Positions 8,643 to 18,382 of a stretch of DNA of 64,000 bases are shown here, piece after piece. A program made the position numbers and the translations under genes. The notes beneath the pieces are model-generated. The model had not been told where the DNA came from, did no database searches, and saw only the letters and a list, made by a program, of their open reading frames with translations. Positions within the stretch are counted from its first letter, which is position 1, and every line of letters begins with the position of its first letter. This DNA comes from Sinorhizobium terangae (lineage in GTDB: Bacteria > Pseudomonadota > Alphaproteobacteria > Rhizobiales > Rhizobiaceae), in contig NZ_CP121660.1 of assembly GCF_029714365.1 (NCBI RefSeq), forward strand, positions 372,001 to 436,000, read 5' to 3'.

Positions 8643-9164
8643 TTACTTGGAGGACGGATCGGCGGTCTTGTTCAGGCGATATTTGAAGTCGCAATGGGAT
8701 GCGCCCTGCATCACCGTCTGCGTCCGCTCAAGCGCGATGCGCGGGTCATAGCCGGTGCAGAATACGCCGTCGCGGTTGCAGGACAAAAGATGCCCGATAT
8801 GTCCCAGACCCATTTCCCGATAGGTCTCGGCATAACGACAACGCAGCACATTGTAGTGGAACTCTTCGTCCGTCGCCTTGACGACCTCGATCGTCAGCGC
8901 GTCGTCCTGAGTCCAGAGATCCTGCAGTTCCTGAAACGTCCGCAGGCTGGTTCCGCCGGGCGTTTTTGCGGCAAAGGCCTTTCCGGCGTCGATGGCAGCG
9001 CGCGTGATCGCTGTATCGATAATGGATTGGGCGAGTTCCTCACCGATCTTCTCCCGCATGACCTCATAGATCGGCGCGATGATCCCCGCCTCGATCTTGC
9101 GTCTGGCAAGAATGCCGAGCTCTCCGTCCATTGCCGATCTTGAGTCGCTTTGTTTGTCGGTCAT
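8643..9164 (-). CDS. L-2-amino-thiazoline-4-carboxylate hydrolase-like protein
   Basis: This 173-residue protein resembles the ATC hydrolase family, whose named member opens the thiazoline ring of L-2-amino-thiazoline-4-carboxylate to N-carbamoyl-L-cysteine. The family is larger than this activity, so the substrate is open. Features seen are an amphipathic N-terminal helix region, a central FQELQDLWTQDDALTIEV segment, and a conserved C-terminal part rich in Cys and His (LRCRYAETYREMGLGHIGHLLSCNRD, then GYDPRIALERTQTVMQGASHCDF). AAAGGA precedes the ATG. It is the last gene of the minus-strand unit that starts with the sulfate transporter, 39 bases after the FAD oxidase, which suggests a role in sulfur compound use. 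Confidence 0.72.
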   Translation of the reverse strand: MTDKQSDSRSAMDGELGILARRKIEAGIIAPIYEVMREKIGEELAQSIIDTAITRAAIDAGKAFAAKTPGGTSLRTFQELQDLWTQDDALTIEVVKATDEEFHYNVLRCRYAETYREMGLGHIGHLLSCNRDGVFCTGYDPRIALERTQTVMQGASHCDFKYRLNKTADPSSK

Positions 9165-9203
9165 GTGCAGGTCCTTTCACTGGTGCAGGCGCCGCCTCTT
9201 GCG

Positions 9204-10571
9204 TTAGCGAAGCACCTTTCCGGGATTGAGGACGCCGTTCGGGTCGAGGGCATTCTTGATTCGGCGCATGACGTCCAGTTCGGCCGGGCTGCGGGACTGA
9301 TCGAGGAAGTCGCGCTTCAGCGTGCCGATGCCGTGTTCCGCGGAAATGGACCCGTGATACGCGGCGACAAGCGGGTAGACGACGCCATCGACCTGATGCG
9401 CGGTTTCTTGATCCGCGTCCGGAACGGAAAAGGCGATATGGAGATTGCTGTCGCCGACATGGCCGAAGAAGGAAACATGTGCCGACGGAAACCGGGCGGA
9501 AAGCACCTTGCCGCATTCCTCGGCGAAGCGGCCGATATCGCCGATCGGCAAGCTGACATCGAGATTGACGAGGGAAGGCAGCAACCTGTCCATGGCATGG
9601 CCTTCGCGCACGCGCCAGAAGCTCTGGGCCTCCTTCTCCGACTGGGCGATCAGCGCATCGCTGATCAATCCGTCTTCAAGGGCCTGTCCCAGGACAGCTT
9701 CGAACTGCTCGCGCTCGCCGTCATGTCCGCGGATGTCCTGCTCGATGATCGCGGCGAAAGCTGGAGCGGTTTCGAAGAATTGTCGTCCTTCCGCCTCGCA
9801 ATTGAAGCGGAAATAGCTTTCCCACATCGCCTCGAATGCGGATAGACCGGAAAGCGCCCGCTGAGCGCGTTTCAGGAAGGCGACGACGTCCGCGTAGCTG
9901 TCGAGCGCGCAGAGTGCCGTCAGCCGCCCGGCCGGCAAGGGGCGCAGGCGCAGCACGGCGCGGGTGATGATGCCGAGCGTGCCCTCCGACCCGACGAAGA
10001 ATTGACTGAGGTCGTAGCCGGTATTGTTCTTGATCATCTTGTTGAGCGAAGAGACTACCGTGCCGTCGGCGAGCACGACCTCGAGGCCGAGGACATTGTC
10101 GCGCGCGACGCCGTTGCGGATGACACGGATACCGCCGGCATTGGTGGCGAGGTTGCCGCCGATCTGGCATGAGCCGCGCGCGCCGAGATCGATCGGCAGC
10201 AGGAAGCCCGCGTCCTCGGCCGCGCGTTGCGCGACTTCAAGCGGTGTTCCGGCAAGCACCGTCATCGTCGCGGCCGCCGTATCGATCTCCTCAATACCGG
10301 AAAGCCGCTCCATCGAAATGACGATGTCGCCGCAGTCGGGGTTTGCGCCGCCGGCGAGCCCTGTCATGCCACCCTGCGGCACCACGCTTTGACGATGCGT
10401 GTTGCATATACTGAGCGCGGTCGCGACGTCGGCCGTGCTCGCCGGGCGAACCACGGCGCTTGGGAGGCTTCGCCCGGTAAGGCTCGCGTCGCTGCGATGG
10501 CGTTCGGTGATCCGGTCGCCGATCAGCACGGCATCGCCGAGGGTTCGGATGAGCTCTTCGATGACGGACAT
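9204..10571 (-). CDS. FAD-binding oxidoreductase, D-2-hydroxyacid dehydrogenase (GlcD/D2HGDH) type
   Basis: This 455-residue flavoprotein is of the PCMH-FAD/vanillyl-alcohol oxidase superfamily. It probably oxidises a D-2-hydroxy acid (lactate, glycolate, 2-hydroxyglutarate or similar). The FAD-binding half has VVPQGGMTGLAGGANP, IGGNLATNAGGIRVIRNGVARDN, and GYDLSQFFVGSEGTLGIIT. The C-terminal half has the GHVGDSNLHIAF metal-site motif and the AEHGIGTLKRDFL motif, then a closing KNALDPNGVLNPGKVL. Its ATG overlaps the cysA stop by one base (TAATG), so it is translationally coupled to the sulfate transporter. That linkage is unusual for this family and hints at a sulfur-containing hydroxy acid such as a sulfolactate-like compound, but that is only inference. 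Confidence 0.88.
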   Translation of the reverse strand: MSVIEELIRTLGDAVLIGDRITERHRSDASLTGRSLPSAVVRPASTADVATALSICNTHRQSVVPQGGMTGLAGGANPDCGDIVISMERLSGIEEIDTAAATMTVLAGTPLEVAQRAAEDAGFLLPIDLGARGSCQIGGNLATNAGGIRVIRNGVARDNVLGLEVVLADGTVVSSLNKMIKNNTGYDLSQFFVGSEGTLGIITRAVLRLRPLPAGRLTALCALDSYADVVAFLKRAQRALSGLSAFEAMWESYFRFNCEAEGRQFFETAPAFAAIIEQDIRGHDGEREQFEAVLGQALEDGLISDALIAQSEKEAQSFWRVREGHAMDRLLPSLVNLDVSLPIGDIGRFAEECGKVLSARFPSAHVSFFGHVGDSNLHIAFSVPDADQETAHQVDGVVYPLVAAYHGSISAEHGIGTLKRDFLDQSRSPAELDVMRRIKNALDPNGVLNPGKVLR

Positions 10572-11680
10572 TACGTGCCGGTGCGCGCCAGCTCGGCGGT
10601 CTGTGTCGCGACGGTCCTTTGAACCTCAGGCAGCTTCTCCTCCTTGCGGAAGAGCTTCCACTTCGTCGGCCGGAAGGCGACGCGGGTGTGGTCGGTGGAA
10701 GTCGCGCGTTCCGGCGGCAGTTCGATTTCCACCGAGGGCTGCGTCCGCCCAAGGTCTAGCTCGAGATGGCGCGTTCCGGCCACGCGGCGGCTGCCCGTCA
10801 CGAGGCCAGCCAGACAGCCGCCGCAGCCATCGATGAGCTCGACGTCATGCGGGCGGAAGTAGAGCGTCGCCTCTCCGTCCGGTTCGTCGGCGGCGCGCAG
10901 GCCGATCGGCCGGTCCTCGAACCAGATTTCACCGTTCGCAAGCGTTACGTTGAGGCTGTTCGACTGGCCAATGAATCCGTAGACGAAGGGCGAGACTGGA
11001 CGATCATAGATTTCGTCCGGCGTACCGACCTGCTCGATCGCGCCCTTGCTCATGACGACGATACGGTCGGCGAGTTCGAGGGCCTCCTCCTGGTCGTGCG
11101 TGACGAAGATCGTGGTGTGACCGGTTCGATCGTGGATTTCCCTGAGCCAGCGTCTGAGTTCCTTACGTACCTGCGCGTCGAGCGCTCCGAAGGGCTCATC
11201 GAGCAGCAGCACGTTAGGCTCGACCGCCATGGCGCGCGCGAGCGCCACGCGCTGGCGCTGGCCGCCGGAAAGCTGGGCCGGATAGCGCCGTTCGAGACCG
11301 GAGAGCTGTACCAGATCGAGAAGATCAAGGGCCCGGCGGCGGATTTCGGCCGCTGGCGGCCGCCTGTTGGCCGGCCGTACCTTGAGCCCGAAGGAGACGT
11401 TGTCGAGCACCGTCATGTGCCGGAAAAGGGCGTAGTGCTGGAAGACGAAGCCGATGTTTCGTTGCTGCACCGTTTTCTTCGACGCATCCTCGTCGCCGAA
11501 GAAGATCATGCCCTCGGTCGGGCTCTCGAGCCCGGCGACGAGGCGCAGCAACGTGGTCTTCCCCGAGCCGGACGGGCCAAGCAAGGCGATCAGTTCGCCG
11601 GACCGGATATCGAGCGAGACGTCGTCGAGCGCCGGGAAGCGGCCGAATTCCTTGCGTATTTTCTGGACGCGGACTTCCAT
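10571..11680 (-). CDS. cysA: Sulfate/thiosulfate ABC transporter, ATP-binding protein
   Basis: This 369-residue ATPase drives sulfate or thiosulfate import. It has Walker A GPSGSGKT at residues 35-42, Q-loop region [12 protein letters not shown], signature [15 protein letters not shown], Walker [15 protein letters not shown] and the switch His in VTHDQEEA. The sequence [14 protein letters not shown] is typical of CysA. Residues from about 240 on form the C-terminal regulatory TOBE-like domain. It follows cysW by 15 bases and is followed by an FAD oxidase with a one-base overlap. Confidence 0.94.
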   Translation of the reverse strand: MEVRVQKIRKEFGRFPALDDVSLDIRSGELIALLGPSGSGKTTLLRLVAGLESPTEGMIFFGDEDASKKTVQQRNIGFVFQHYALFRHMTVLDNVSFGLKVRPANRRPPAAEIRRRALDLLDLVQLSGLERRYPAQLSGGQRQRVALARAMAVEPNVLLLDEPFGALDAQVRKELRRWLREIHDRTGHTTIFVTHDQEEALELADRIVVMSKGAIEQVGTPDEIYDRPVSPFVYGFIGQSNSLNVTLANGEIWFEDRPIGLRAADEPDGEATLYFRPHDVELIDGCGGCLAGLVTGSRRVAGTRHLELDLGRTQPSVEIELPPERATSTDHTRVAFRPTKWKLFRKEEKLPEVQRTVATQTAELARTGT

Positions 11681-11695
11681 GGATGTCTGGACCTT

Positions 11696-12583
11696 TCAAT
11701 GCCTGCGGCTGGCAGCGATCTCGTCGCTGTATCGAAGTTCAAGTGCCGTCTTCAAGACGAGCGTTACCAGCGCCAGGAGCGCAAGGAGTGCCGCCACTGC
11801 AAAGGCGGCGACGAAATTGTACTCATTATAGAGGATTTCCACTTGCAACGGCATGGTGTTCGTTTGTCCGCGAATGTGCCCCGACACGACCGAGACCGCA
11901 CCGAACTCTCCCATGGCGCGGGCGTTGCAGAGAAGCACGCCGTAAAGCAGGCCCCATTTGATGTTGGGCAGCGTCACATGCCAGAAGGTTTGCCAGCCCG
12001 TGGCGCCAAGCGACAATGCCGCTTCCTCGTCGCTGGTGCCCTGTTCCTGCATCAGCGGGATCAGTTCGCGCGCGACGAAGGGGAAGGTGACGAAGACAGT
12101 TGCGAGCACCAGCCCGGGCACGGCAAAGAGGATCTGGATGCCATACCTCTGCAGGATAGGGCCGAGCAGACTGTGCGACCCGAAGAGCAGCACGAAGACA
12201 AGGCCCGAAATCACTGGCGACACCGAGAAGGGCAGGTCGATCAACGTCGTCAGGAACGCCTTGCCCTTGAACTCGAACTTGGCGATCGCCCAAGCGGCCG
12301 CCACCCCGAAGACGAGATTGAGCGGCACGGCGATCGCAGCGACCAGCAGCGTCAACCGGATGGCGGAAAACGTCTCCGCATCACGTAGCGCCGAGACGAA
12401 CTCTGCCGGTCCCTTGCGGAACGCCTCGATAAACACCGTGGCAAGCGGCAGCAGCAGGAACAGCGCCACGAAACCGAGTGCAACCACGATCAGGATCGTA
12501 CGTGCGAGCCGGGTCTCCGAGGTTGCTGACTTGACCAGTGTTGACGGCGCCGTAATCGACGCGGAACCGACATCATGCGCCAT
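11696..12583 (-). CDS. cysW: Sulfate ABC transporter permease CysW
   Basis: This 295-residue inner membrane protein is one of two permeases of the sulfate importer. It has about six hydrophobic segments, the first near residues 28-50 after a polar N-terminus. The permease (EAA-like) loop is seen as [31 protein letters not shown], followed by [21 protein letters not shown], which is characteristic of CysW. Its start overlaps the end of cysT by eleven bases. The pair with CysT and the neighbouring cysA and sbp leaves little doubt about function. Confidence 0.94.
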   Translation of the reverse strand: MAHDVGSASITAPSTLVKSATSETRLARTILIVVALGFVALFLLLPLATVFIEAFRKGPAEFVSALRDAETFSAIRLTLLVAAIAVPLNLVFGVAAAWAIAKFEFKGKAFLTTLIDLPFSVSPVISGLVFVLLFGSHSLLGPILQRYGIQILFAVPGLVLATVFVTFPFVARELIPLMQEQGTSDEEAALSLGATGWQTFWHVTLPNIKWGLLYGVLLCNARAMGEFGAVSVVSGHIRGQTNTMPLQVEILYNEYNFVAAFAVAALLALLALVTLVLKTALELRYSDEIAASRRH

Positions 12584-13430
12584 AGCCGTATCTCCGTCTG
12601 CTCCAGGACTGGATCGTGTTGATGACCAGCAGCATGATGAACGAAAGGACCAGCATCACCGCGGCGATCGCGGTTGCCGCCGGGTAGTTGAACTCCTCCA
12701 GGCGAATGATGATCAGGAGCGGTGCGATCTCCGAGACGTAAGGCAGGTTGCCGGCGATGAATATGACGGAGCCGTATTCGCCGACGCCACGCGCGAAGGC
12801 GAGCGCGAAGCCCGTCAGCCCGGCCGGAAGAAGGCCCGGGAGCAGGACGCGGCTGATGGTCTGATAGCGGCTGGCGCCAAGCGTTGCGGCTGCTTCCTCC
12901 ACCTCCTTGTCGATTTCCTCCATGATCGGCTGAACCGTTCTGACGACGAAGGGCAGGCCGACGAAGACGAGGGCCACGACAATGCCGGCAGGCGTGAAGG
13001 CGATCTTGATGCCAAGGGGTTCGAGAAGCGAACCGATCCAGCCGTTCGGCGCATAGAGCGCCGTCAGCGCAATGCCGGCAACCGCGGTCGGCAGCGCGAA
13101 CGGCAGATCGACCATGGCGTCGATGACGCGCTTTCCGGGAAATTGGTAGCGCACGAGCACCCAGGCAAGCACGACACCGAAAACGAGATTGATGACGGCG
13201 GCCACGAAGGCCGTGCCGAAGCTGATCGTCAAGGCATTGACGGTGCGCTCGTCAGAGGCGAGCGCGAAGAATTTCGACCAGCCGAGGCCGCTTGAGCGCC
13301 AGATGAGGCCGGAAAGCGGAATGAGTACGATGAGGGTGAGCCATGACAGGGTGACGCCGAGCGCCAATCCGAAACCCGGAATGACGCTCGGCTGCCGAAA
13401 CTGCCATCGCCTGCTGCTGCGAAAGGCCAT
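12573..13430 (-). CDS. cysT: Sulfate ABC transporter permease CysT
   Basis: This 285-residue inner membrane permease is the CysT (CysU) partner of CysW. It has about six membrane spans, the family stretch [19 protein letters not shown], and the cytoplasmic loop [30 protein letters not shown] followed by [18 protein letters not shown], a hallmark of CysT. The N-terminus has the usual [21 protein letters not shown] first span. It begins six bases after the sbp stop, with a weak ribosome site, consistent with read-through translation from sbp. Confidence 0.94.
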   Translation of the reverse strand: MAFRSSRRWQFRQPSVIPGFGLALGVTLSWLTLIVLIPLSGLIWRSSGLGWSKFFALASDERTVNALTISFGTAFVAAVINLVFGVVLAWVLVRYQFPGKRVIDAMVDLPFALPTAVAGIALTALYAPNGWIGSLLEPLGIKIAFTPAGIVVALVFVGLPFVVRTVQPIMEEIDKEVEEAAATLGASRYQTISRVLLPGLLPAGLTGFALAFARGVGEYGSVIFIAGNLPYVSEIAPLLIIIRLEEFNYPAATAIAAVMLVLSFIMLLVINTIQSWSRRRYGYGA

Positions 13431-13436
13431 GAAATA

Positions 13437-14462
13437 TTATTGTCCCGGCTTGTAGATCTGGTCGAAAATTCCGCCGTCGGCGAAGAATTTCGGCTGAGCT
13501 TCCTTCCAACCGCCGAATTCGTCAATAGTGACCAGCTTCACATCGGCGAAGCGCGCCGTGTCCTTGGGGTCGGCCAGCTCCGGCTTGAAGGGCCGGTAGT
13601 AGTGCTTGGCTGCCAGTTTCTGGCCGACGTCGCTGTAGAGATAGTTCAGATAGGCTTCCGCCACCTTCCGCGTGCCCTTGCTGTCGACATTGCCGTCCAC
13701 AAGTGCGACCGGCGGCTCGGCCTTGATCGAGATCGATGGCGTTACGATCTCGAAATTGTCAGGCCCGAGTTCCTCCAGCGAGAGATAGGCTTCGTTTTCC
13801 CAGGCGAGCAACACGTCGCCGAGGCCCCGCTGGACGAAGGTCGTCGTCGCGCCGCGTGCGCCGGTGTCGAGGACCGGCACGTGCTTGAACAACTGCGCGA
13901 CGTACTCCTGGGCCTTGCCATCGTCGCCGCCATTGGCAGCTCGTGCCCAGGCCCAGGCTGCAAGGAAGTTCCAGCGCGCACCACCCGAGGTCTTCGGGTT
14001 GGGGGTGATCACCTGGATATCTTCCTTGACGAGATCGCCCCAATCCTTGATGCCCTTGGGATTGCCCTTGCGAACGAGGAAAACGATGGTCGAGGTGTAG
14101 GGAGAGCTGTTGTTTTCGAAGCGGGTCTTCCAGTCGGCCGGAATTTTTCCGCTCTCCTTGGCGATCGCGTCGATATCGGCTTCAAGCGCCAGCGTAACGA
14201 CGTCCGCCTCGAGGCCGTCGATCACGGACCGAGCCTGCTTGCCAGAGCCGCCGTGGGAAGTCTGGATCGTCACCGTCTCGCCGGTATCGGCCTGCCATTT
14301 TTCGGCGAACGCCGCATTGAATTCCTTGTAGAGCTCCCGCGTGGGATCATAGGACACGTTCAGGATCGTTGTGTCCGCTTGAGCGAGGCCAACGGAGCCA
14401 AGCTGCAGACTGCCGACCACAAGCGCTAGTTTTACTATTCCGGTAAGTCTATTCGAGCCCAT
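13437..14462 (-). CDS. sbp: Periplasmic sulfate-binding protein
   Basis: This 341-residue periplasmic protein captures sulfate or thiosulfate for the CysTWA importer. A Sec signal peptide spans about residues 1-30 and ends AQA-DTT. The mature part starts ILNVSYDPTRELYKEFNAAF, then QTSHGGSGKQARSVIDGLEADVVTLAL, and later NPKTSGGARWNFLAAWAWA and VDGNVDSKGTRKVAEAYLNYLYS, all standard for Sbp/CysP. I chose the ATG at 14462 because GGAGGG sits five bases before it; an ATG at 14474 lacks such a site. It is the first gene of the transporter unit, and its promoter lies in the AT-rich gap up to 14700. Confidence 0.95.
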   Translation of the reverse strand: MGSNRLTGIVKLALVVGSLQLGSVGLAQADTTILNVSYDPTRELYKEFNAAFAEKWQADTGETVTIQTSHGGSGKQARSVIDGLEADVVTLALEADIDAIAKESGKIPADWKTRFENNSSPYTSTIVFLVRKGNPKGIKDWGDLVKEDIQVITPNPKTSGGARWNFLAAWAWARAANGGDDGKAQEYVAQLFKHVPVLDTGARGATTTFVQRGLGDVLLAWENEAYLSLEELGPDNFEIVTPSISIKAEPPVALVDGNVDSKGTRKVAEAYLNYLYSDVGQKLAAKHYYRPFKPELADPKDTARFADVKLVTIDEFGGWKEAQPKFFADGGIFDQIYKPGQ

Positions 14463-14700
14463 ATTGCCCTCCATCCTTTACCAAATAAAACTATCAATTT
14501 AATCGACTATCTCAACGCAAACTTATGACGCTCTGTCCCCCTTTCGTGAAATGTCCTGTCGTCAATCGGGTCTTTGCGGAAATTCTTTTCTCGCTTGGTT
14601 CTCCTGCGGTTGGGCGCGGCCGCAAAATAGCACAGCATATTAGGAAGGTGCCATATATCCAAAGCCGCCGGATTCGCCTCCGCCGCCAGGCTATCGCAGA

Positions 14701-15624
14701 TCAGGCAGCGTCTGGTTGCGGTAGATGGTCCGATCCGATGAGGGCGCCGGGCTGCTCGATGACGCGTGCAGCGACCTTTGCGGCGAAGGCCGCGGCGTCG
14801 CGACAGGGCTGTCCCCTGAGGTGCATAGCCAAAAACGCCCCGTTGAAGCTGTCGCCGGCGCTGGTCGTGTCCCTGACAGGGTTTGCAGGATGGGCAGGAA
14901 CATGCGTGACCGGGCCGGCGCTCATGATCCTAATCCCGTTCTCGCCGTCCTTGACCGCGACAAGCTCCGCTCCGAGATCGCGGTAGCGCTTCGCCGTTGC
15001 TTCGGGATTGGCGTCCCCAAAATGACTGTGCTCGTCGTCGAAGCTCGGGAAGATCATTGTTGCCACGCGAGCGCCGTCGGAAACCGCAGCACACATCGTC
15101 TCGGTGTTTTCCCAAAGCCGTGGCCGCAGATTCGGATCGAACGCGACGGTCTTTCCCAACTCGCGCGCCCGGCGGATCTCCGCAAGCAGGCGGCTCCGAT
15201 CGCCGGGCGAGAGGATCGCAAGTGTGATGCCGGAGAAATAGACGAGCGCGGCGTCATCGATTGCCGCGCGCAGTCGGTCTCCATCTTCGGCCAGCAGCTT
15301 TGCCGCCGATGTGTCCCGCCAGTATTGAAAGCTGCGCTCGCCGTCCTTCAGGTGGATCATGTACATGCCGGGATTGCGCCCCTCGATGCGGCGCACATGA
15401 TCGCTGGCGATGCCGGCGCCGTTCATGAAGGAGAGCATTTCGTCGGAAAGCCTGTCTGTTCCAAGTGCCGTGAAGTAGCTTACCCGCCAGTCGTTGCCGA
15501 GAAAGGCGCGGGCATACCACGCCGTATTGAAGCTATCGCCCGCGAAACCCTTCTTGAGATGGCCGTCGCCGGCCTGTGAAAGTTCGATCATGCATTCGCC
15601 GATCGAGAGAAATGTCTTTGGCAT
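14701..15624 (-). CDS. kdgK: Sugar kinase, probable 2-dehydro-3-deoxygluconate kinase
   Basis: This 307-residue PfkB/ribokinase-fold enzyme most resembles KDG kinase, which phosphorylates 2-keto-3-deoxygluconate. It opens FLSIGECMIELSQ and has GFAGDSFNTAWYARAFLG, the YFSGITLAIL and FDPNLRPRLW stretches typical of KdgK, and the C-terminal signature DTTSAGDSFNGAFLA that contains the catalytic Asp. The start at 15624 is set by alignment with the family. The frame extends upstream to 15795 but that stretch is not protein-like. The gene stands alone between sbp and the divergent CorC-like gene. Together with the partial gluconokinase at the window start it suggests use of hexonates or uronates. 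Confidence 0.88.
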   Translation of the reverse strand: MPKTFLSIGECMIELSQAGDGHLKKGFAGDSFNTAWYARAFLGNDWRVSYFTALGTDRLSDEMLSFMNGAGIASDHVRRIEGRNPGMYMIHLKDGERSFQYWRDTSAAKLLAEDGDRLRAAIDDAALVYFSGITLAILSPGDRSRLLAEIRRARELGKTVAFDPNLRPRLWENTETMCAAVSDGARVATMIFPSFDDEHSHFGDANPEATAKRYRDLGAELVAVKDGENGIRIMSAGPVTHVPAHPANPVRDTTSAGDSFNGAFLAMHLRGQPCRDAAAFAAKVAARVIEQPGALIGSDHLPQPDAA

Positions 15625-15888
15625 CGGGTAGTGTCCCATGAGTGGGGAGGCAGGTATCGGTGATGATAAGGCGCGAAGCGGCCGTCCATGTATCCTAGAA
15701 AAGTTCCCGGGTGCAAATCTAGTGTGAAATCGAAAGGGATGCCCGTGCGCGGCCCGGGTGTTTTTGGCCGCGTTCGTCCATCCATCCAAACCCACGACAC
15801 GCGGATATCTCGTCTGCCTCCGGCGGCAAGAGCGTGATACGCTTGGTGACCTTCAACAGTCCGAGGCGTTACCGCCCGAAGGGAGATC

Positions 15889-17205
15889 ATGTCCGGTTCC
15901 GATGGCAGTATTCTCGATTTTCTCGGGGTATTGGCCGTGTTTCTGCTTGTCGGTGCGAACGGCTTCTTCGTCGCTGCCGAGTTTTCGCTCGTTTCCGTCC
16001 GCCGCAGCCGCGTGGCTGAACTGGTAGCGCAAAAGCGCATGAATGCGAGCGCGCTCCAGCATGCCGTCGAAAATCTCGATGCCAACCTGGCGGCCACCCA
16101 GCTTGGGATCACGATATCGTCCCTGGCACTGGGATGGGTCGGTGAACCGGCGCTCGCCCATCTGGTCGAGCCGTTGCTGACGGTCTTGCCCGCGGCCTGG
16201 GCATCAGTCGGATCACACGCCATTTCCGTCGCGGTTTCGTTCGTCATCATCACTGCGCTGCATATCGTGCTCGGCGAACTGGCACCGAAGAGCCTCGCCT
16301 TGCAGCGAAGCGAGGGCACGGCGCTCGCCGTCGTCCGCCCGCTCGCGCTGTTTCTCTTCCTGCTGCGCCCCGCGATCCTCGCCCTCAACGGCCTCGGCAA
16401 TCTCGTGCTTCGATTGATCGGTCTGCGACCAGGTGCCGGCGAGGCATCGCTGCATTCCCCGACGGAGCTGAAGCTCCTTGTCGCCGAAAGCCAGGAGGCC
16501 GGACTTCTCGATGCCGCCCAGCAGGAACTGGTGGAGCGGATATTCAGCATCGGCGACCGAAGGATTTCCGACATCATGACGCCGCGGATCGAGGTCGACT
16601 GGATCGACGCCGACGACAGCCAGGAAGAGATCCTGAGGACGATCAGGGAATGTCACCACGAGCAGCTCCTGATCGGCCGGGGCAACATCGACTATCCGTT
16701 GGGCATGGTGCTCAAGAAGGACCTGCTTGACCAGTTGCTCGATCAGCAACCGCTTGACGTCCTCAGCATTATTCGGGAGCCGTTGATCCTGCATGAGTCG
16801 ACAGCCGTCTTCCGTGTGCTCGAGAAGTTCAAGAGCGCCCCCGTCCGGTTGGCCGCGATCATTGACGAGTACGGGAGCCTCGAGGGGATTGTCACCCAGA
16901 CCGACCTGCTGGAGGCGATTGCCGGCGACCTGCCGGACACGGAAGCCGTCGAGCCGGATATCATCGTGCGCGAGGACGGCAGCATGCTGATCGAGGGCAT
17001 GATGGCCGCTCATGACGCTTTCGAGAGGCTGGGATTCCACGATCGGCCGGAGGGCGACTTCCACACGATCGCCGGCTTTGCGCTTCAGGTGCTCGGCCAT
17101 CTCCCGCATGTGGGCGAGAGCTTCGATTTCGAGGGCTGGCGCTTCGAAGTCGTCGACATGGACGGCATGCGCATCGACAAGCTTCTCGCGTCGCGAATTG
17201 GCTGA
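15889..17205 (+). CDS. Hemolysin/CorC family membrane protein with CBS domains
   Basis: This 438-residue inner membrane protein has the CNNM (DUF21)-CBS-CorC_HlyC order. The N-terminal part has about four hydrophobic segments (residues 8-30, 55-75, 95-130 and 150-180), with ANGFFVAAEFSLVSVRRSRV and TQLGITISSLALGW as in the family. The paired CBS domains follow, starting around ISDIMTPRIEVDWIDADD, and contain IIDEYGSLEGIVTQTDLLEAIAGD. The C-terminal CorC_HlyC domain ends VVDMDGMRIDKLL. Members are linked to Mg2+/Co2+ or Na+ transport; hemolysis is not implied. GGAG lies just before the ATG. It converges with the gene at 17237 across a 31-base gap. Confidence 0.92.
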   Translation: MSGSDGSILDFLGVLAVFLLVGANGFFVAAEFSLVSVRRSRVAELVAQKRMNASALQHAVENLDANLAATQLGITISSLALGWVGEPALAHLVEPLLTVLPAAWASVGSHAISVAVSFVIITALHIVLGELAPKSLALQRSEGTALAVVRPLALFLFLLRPAILALNGLGNLVLRLIGLRPGAGEASLHSPTELKLLVAESQEAGLLDAAQQELVERIFSIGDRRISDIMTPRIEVDWIDADDSQEEILRTIRECHHEQLLIGRGNIDYPLGMVLKKDLLDQLLDQQPLDVLSIIREPLILHESTAVFRVLEKFKSAPVRLAAIIDEYGSLEGIVTQTDLLEAIAGDLPDTEAVEPDIIVREDGSMLIEGMMAAHDAFERLGFHDRPEGDFHTIAGFALQVLGHLPHVGESFDFEGWRFEVVDMDGMRIDKLLASRIG

Positions 17206-17236
17206 CAGGCCTCTTGGGCGGGCACGCCGCGAACGC

Positions 17237-18295
17237 TCAGAGAACGCGGCCGCGCGCGACGATGGGCCAGATCGACTTCACCTCATTGCCTTCGACGATA
17301 TGCACCGCGTCGACCATGTTGGTCACCACGCAGGCGTGGTTCGGGACGATGCGCAACTTGTCGCCGACCTTCAAGCTGATCGGACCGTCGGAGACGAGCC
17401 TGCCGTGCTCTTCCGAAAGCTGGTCGATCCTGATGTCATCGCGCCCGAGAACGTGGCCGTAGCCGGAAAGACCGAGAAGGTCGGAGGTCAGGACCTTGCT
17501 GCCGGCGTCGATGATCGCCCTGTTTTCGGCGGGAACCGAGACCACCGTTGCAAGCACCGTCAGCGCGCAATTGTCCCACGTCGCGACACCGCGGGCAACG
17601 AGCGAGCGATCGTTGTAGATGTAGGTTCCCGGACGGTGCTCGGTCGCGACCGACGCGCCGGCCGCCTCCATCATGTTCGGTGTGCCGCCGGATGTGACGG
17701 TCGGCACGTCGATGCCGTCCGCTTCGATCAGCCGCTTCGCCTCGCTCATGAAGGCTTGAACGCGCTCCGTTCCGCCGACTGGCGGATAGGTCATCAGCCC
17801 GCCGAAGTGCAATCCGGGTGCATCGGCTATGCGCCGGGCGAGGCTCGCGGCCTCGGCCGGTGTCGCCACGCCGCAACGATCGGCGCCGGTGTTGCATTCG
17901 ACAAGCACGGTCAGCGGTTCGTTTTCGCGGGCGAAGCGGGCCGACAGGCCGTCGATTACGGTCGGGTTGTCGGCGACCACGCTGAGGATGACGCGTTTGT
18001 TGAGCTCAGCGAGGCGCGCGAGCTTCTCCGCTCCGAGGATGTTGTAGGTGATCAGCACATCTTTGATCTGCGCGCTGCCCTCGACCATCGCCTCCGCCTC
18101 GGTGACTTTCTGGCAGGTTATGCCGATCGCTCCGGCCTCAAGCTGCAGTTCGGCCATCTGCGGAAGCTTGTGCGTCTTTATGTGCGGCCGCACCCGAATG
18201 CCGTGGCGATTCGCGTAGTCCTGGAACGCGCGAATATTGCGGCGGGCGATCTCGATATCGACCAGCACCGCGGGCGTTTCGATCGGCAGGGTCAT
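17237..18295 (-). CDS. Zinc-type D-serine dehydratase-like (DSD1 family) PLP enzyme
   Basis: This 352-residue enzyme has an alanine-racemase-like PLP barrel and a C-terminal D-serine-dehydratase-like domain. The PLP lysine lies in PHIKTHK (about residue 40-43). The C-terminal metal pair is His320-Ala-Cys322 in PNHACVV. As I know the family, HxC marks zinc-dependent D-serine/D-threo-hydroxyaspartate dehydratases, while D-threonine aldolases have HxD. It is therefore more likely a dehydratase of a D-3-hydroxy amino acid than an aldolase. It is transcribed away from the amino acid ABC transporter across a shared promoter region, and a RidA gene follows that transporter, which fits an enamine-releasing enzyme. 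Confidence 0.85.
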   Translation of the reverse strand: MTLPIETPAVLVDIEIARRNIRAFQDYANRHGIRVRPHIKTHKLPQMAELQLEAGAIGITCQKVTEAEAMVEGSAQIKDVLITYNILGAEKLARLAELNKRVILSVVADNPTVIDGLSARFARENEPLTVLVECNTGADRCGVATPAEAASLARRIADAPGLHFGGLMTYPPVGGTERVQAFMSEAKRLIEADGIDVPTVTSGGTPNMMEAAGASVATEHRPGTYIYNDRSLVARGVATWDNCALTVLATVVSVPAENRAIIDAGSKVLTSDLLGLSGYGHVLGRDDIRIDQLSEEHGRLVSDGPISLKVGDKLRIVPNHACVVTNMVDAVHIVEGNEVKSIWPIVARGRVL

Positions 18296-18353
18296 ACGGC
18301 TGGCTTCCTCTCTCAGACAACGGCGGATGGGCGGCGAACTTAGCCGATCCGGC

Positions 18354-18382
18354 TTGACAAGTTATGACCCAAGGCATTTGAT
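18354..18382 (+). promoter_or_regulatory. Predicted sigma-70-type promoter and palindrome for the amino acid transporter
   Basis: TTGACA at 18354-18359 is followed after 17 bases by TTTGAT at 18377-18382, a good -35 and a fair -10 match. The start codon of the binding protein is about 80 bases downstream. TGACC (18365-18369) and GGTCA (18384-18388) form an inverted repeat across the -10 region and could be an operator, perhaps for the IclR protein at 22021. Confidence 0.5.

Noticed and set aside
15625..15795. Longer N-terminus for the KdgK-like kinase
   Set aside because: The family begins at the FLSIGECM motif just after 15624; upstream residues are His/Arg/Pro-rich and lack a ribosome site.
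15889..17205. Hemolysin activity for the CorC/HlyC-like protein
   Set aside because: The hemolysin label for this family is historical; the domain order indicates an ion-transport-related membrane protein.
17012..18343. A 443-codon plus-strand frame through the end of the CorC gene and the DSD1 gene
   Set aside because: It crosses two real genes in other frames and has no protein features.
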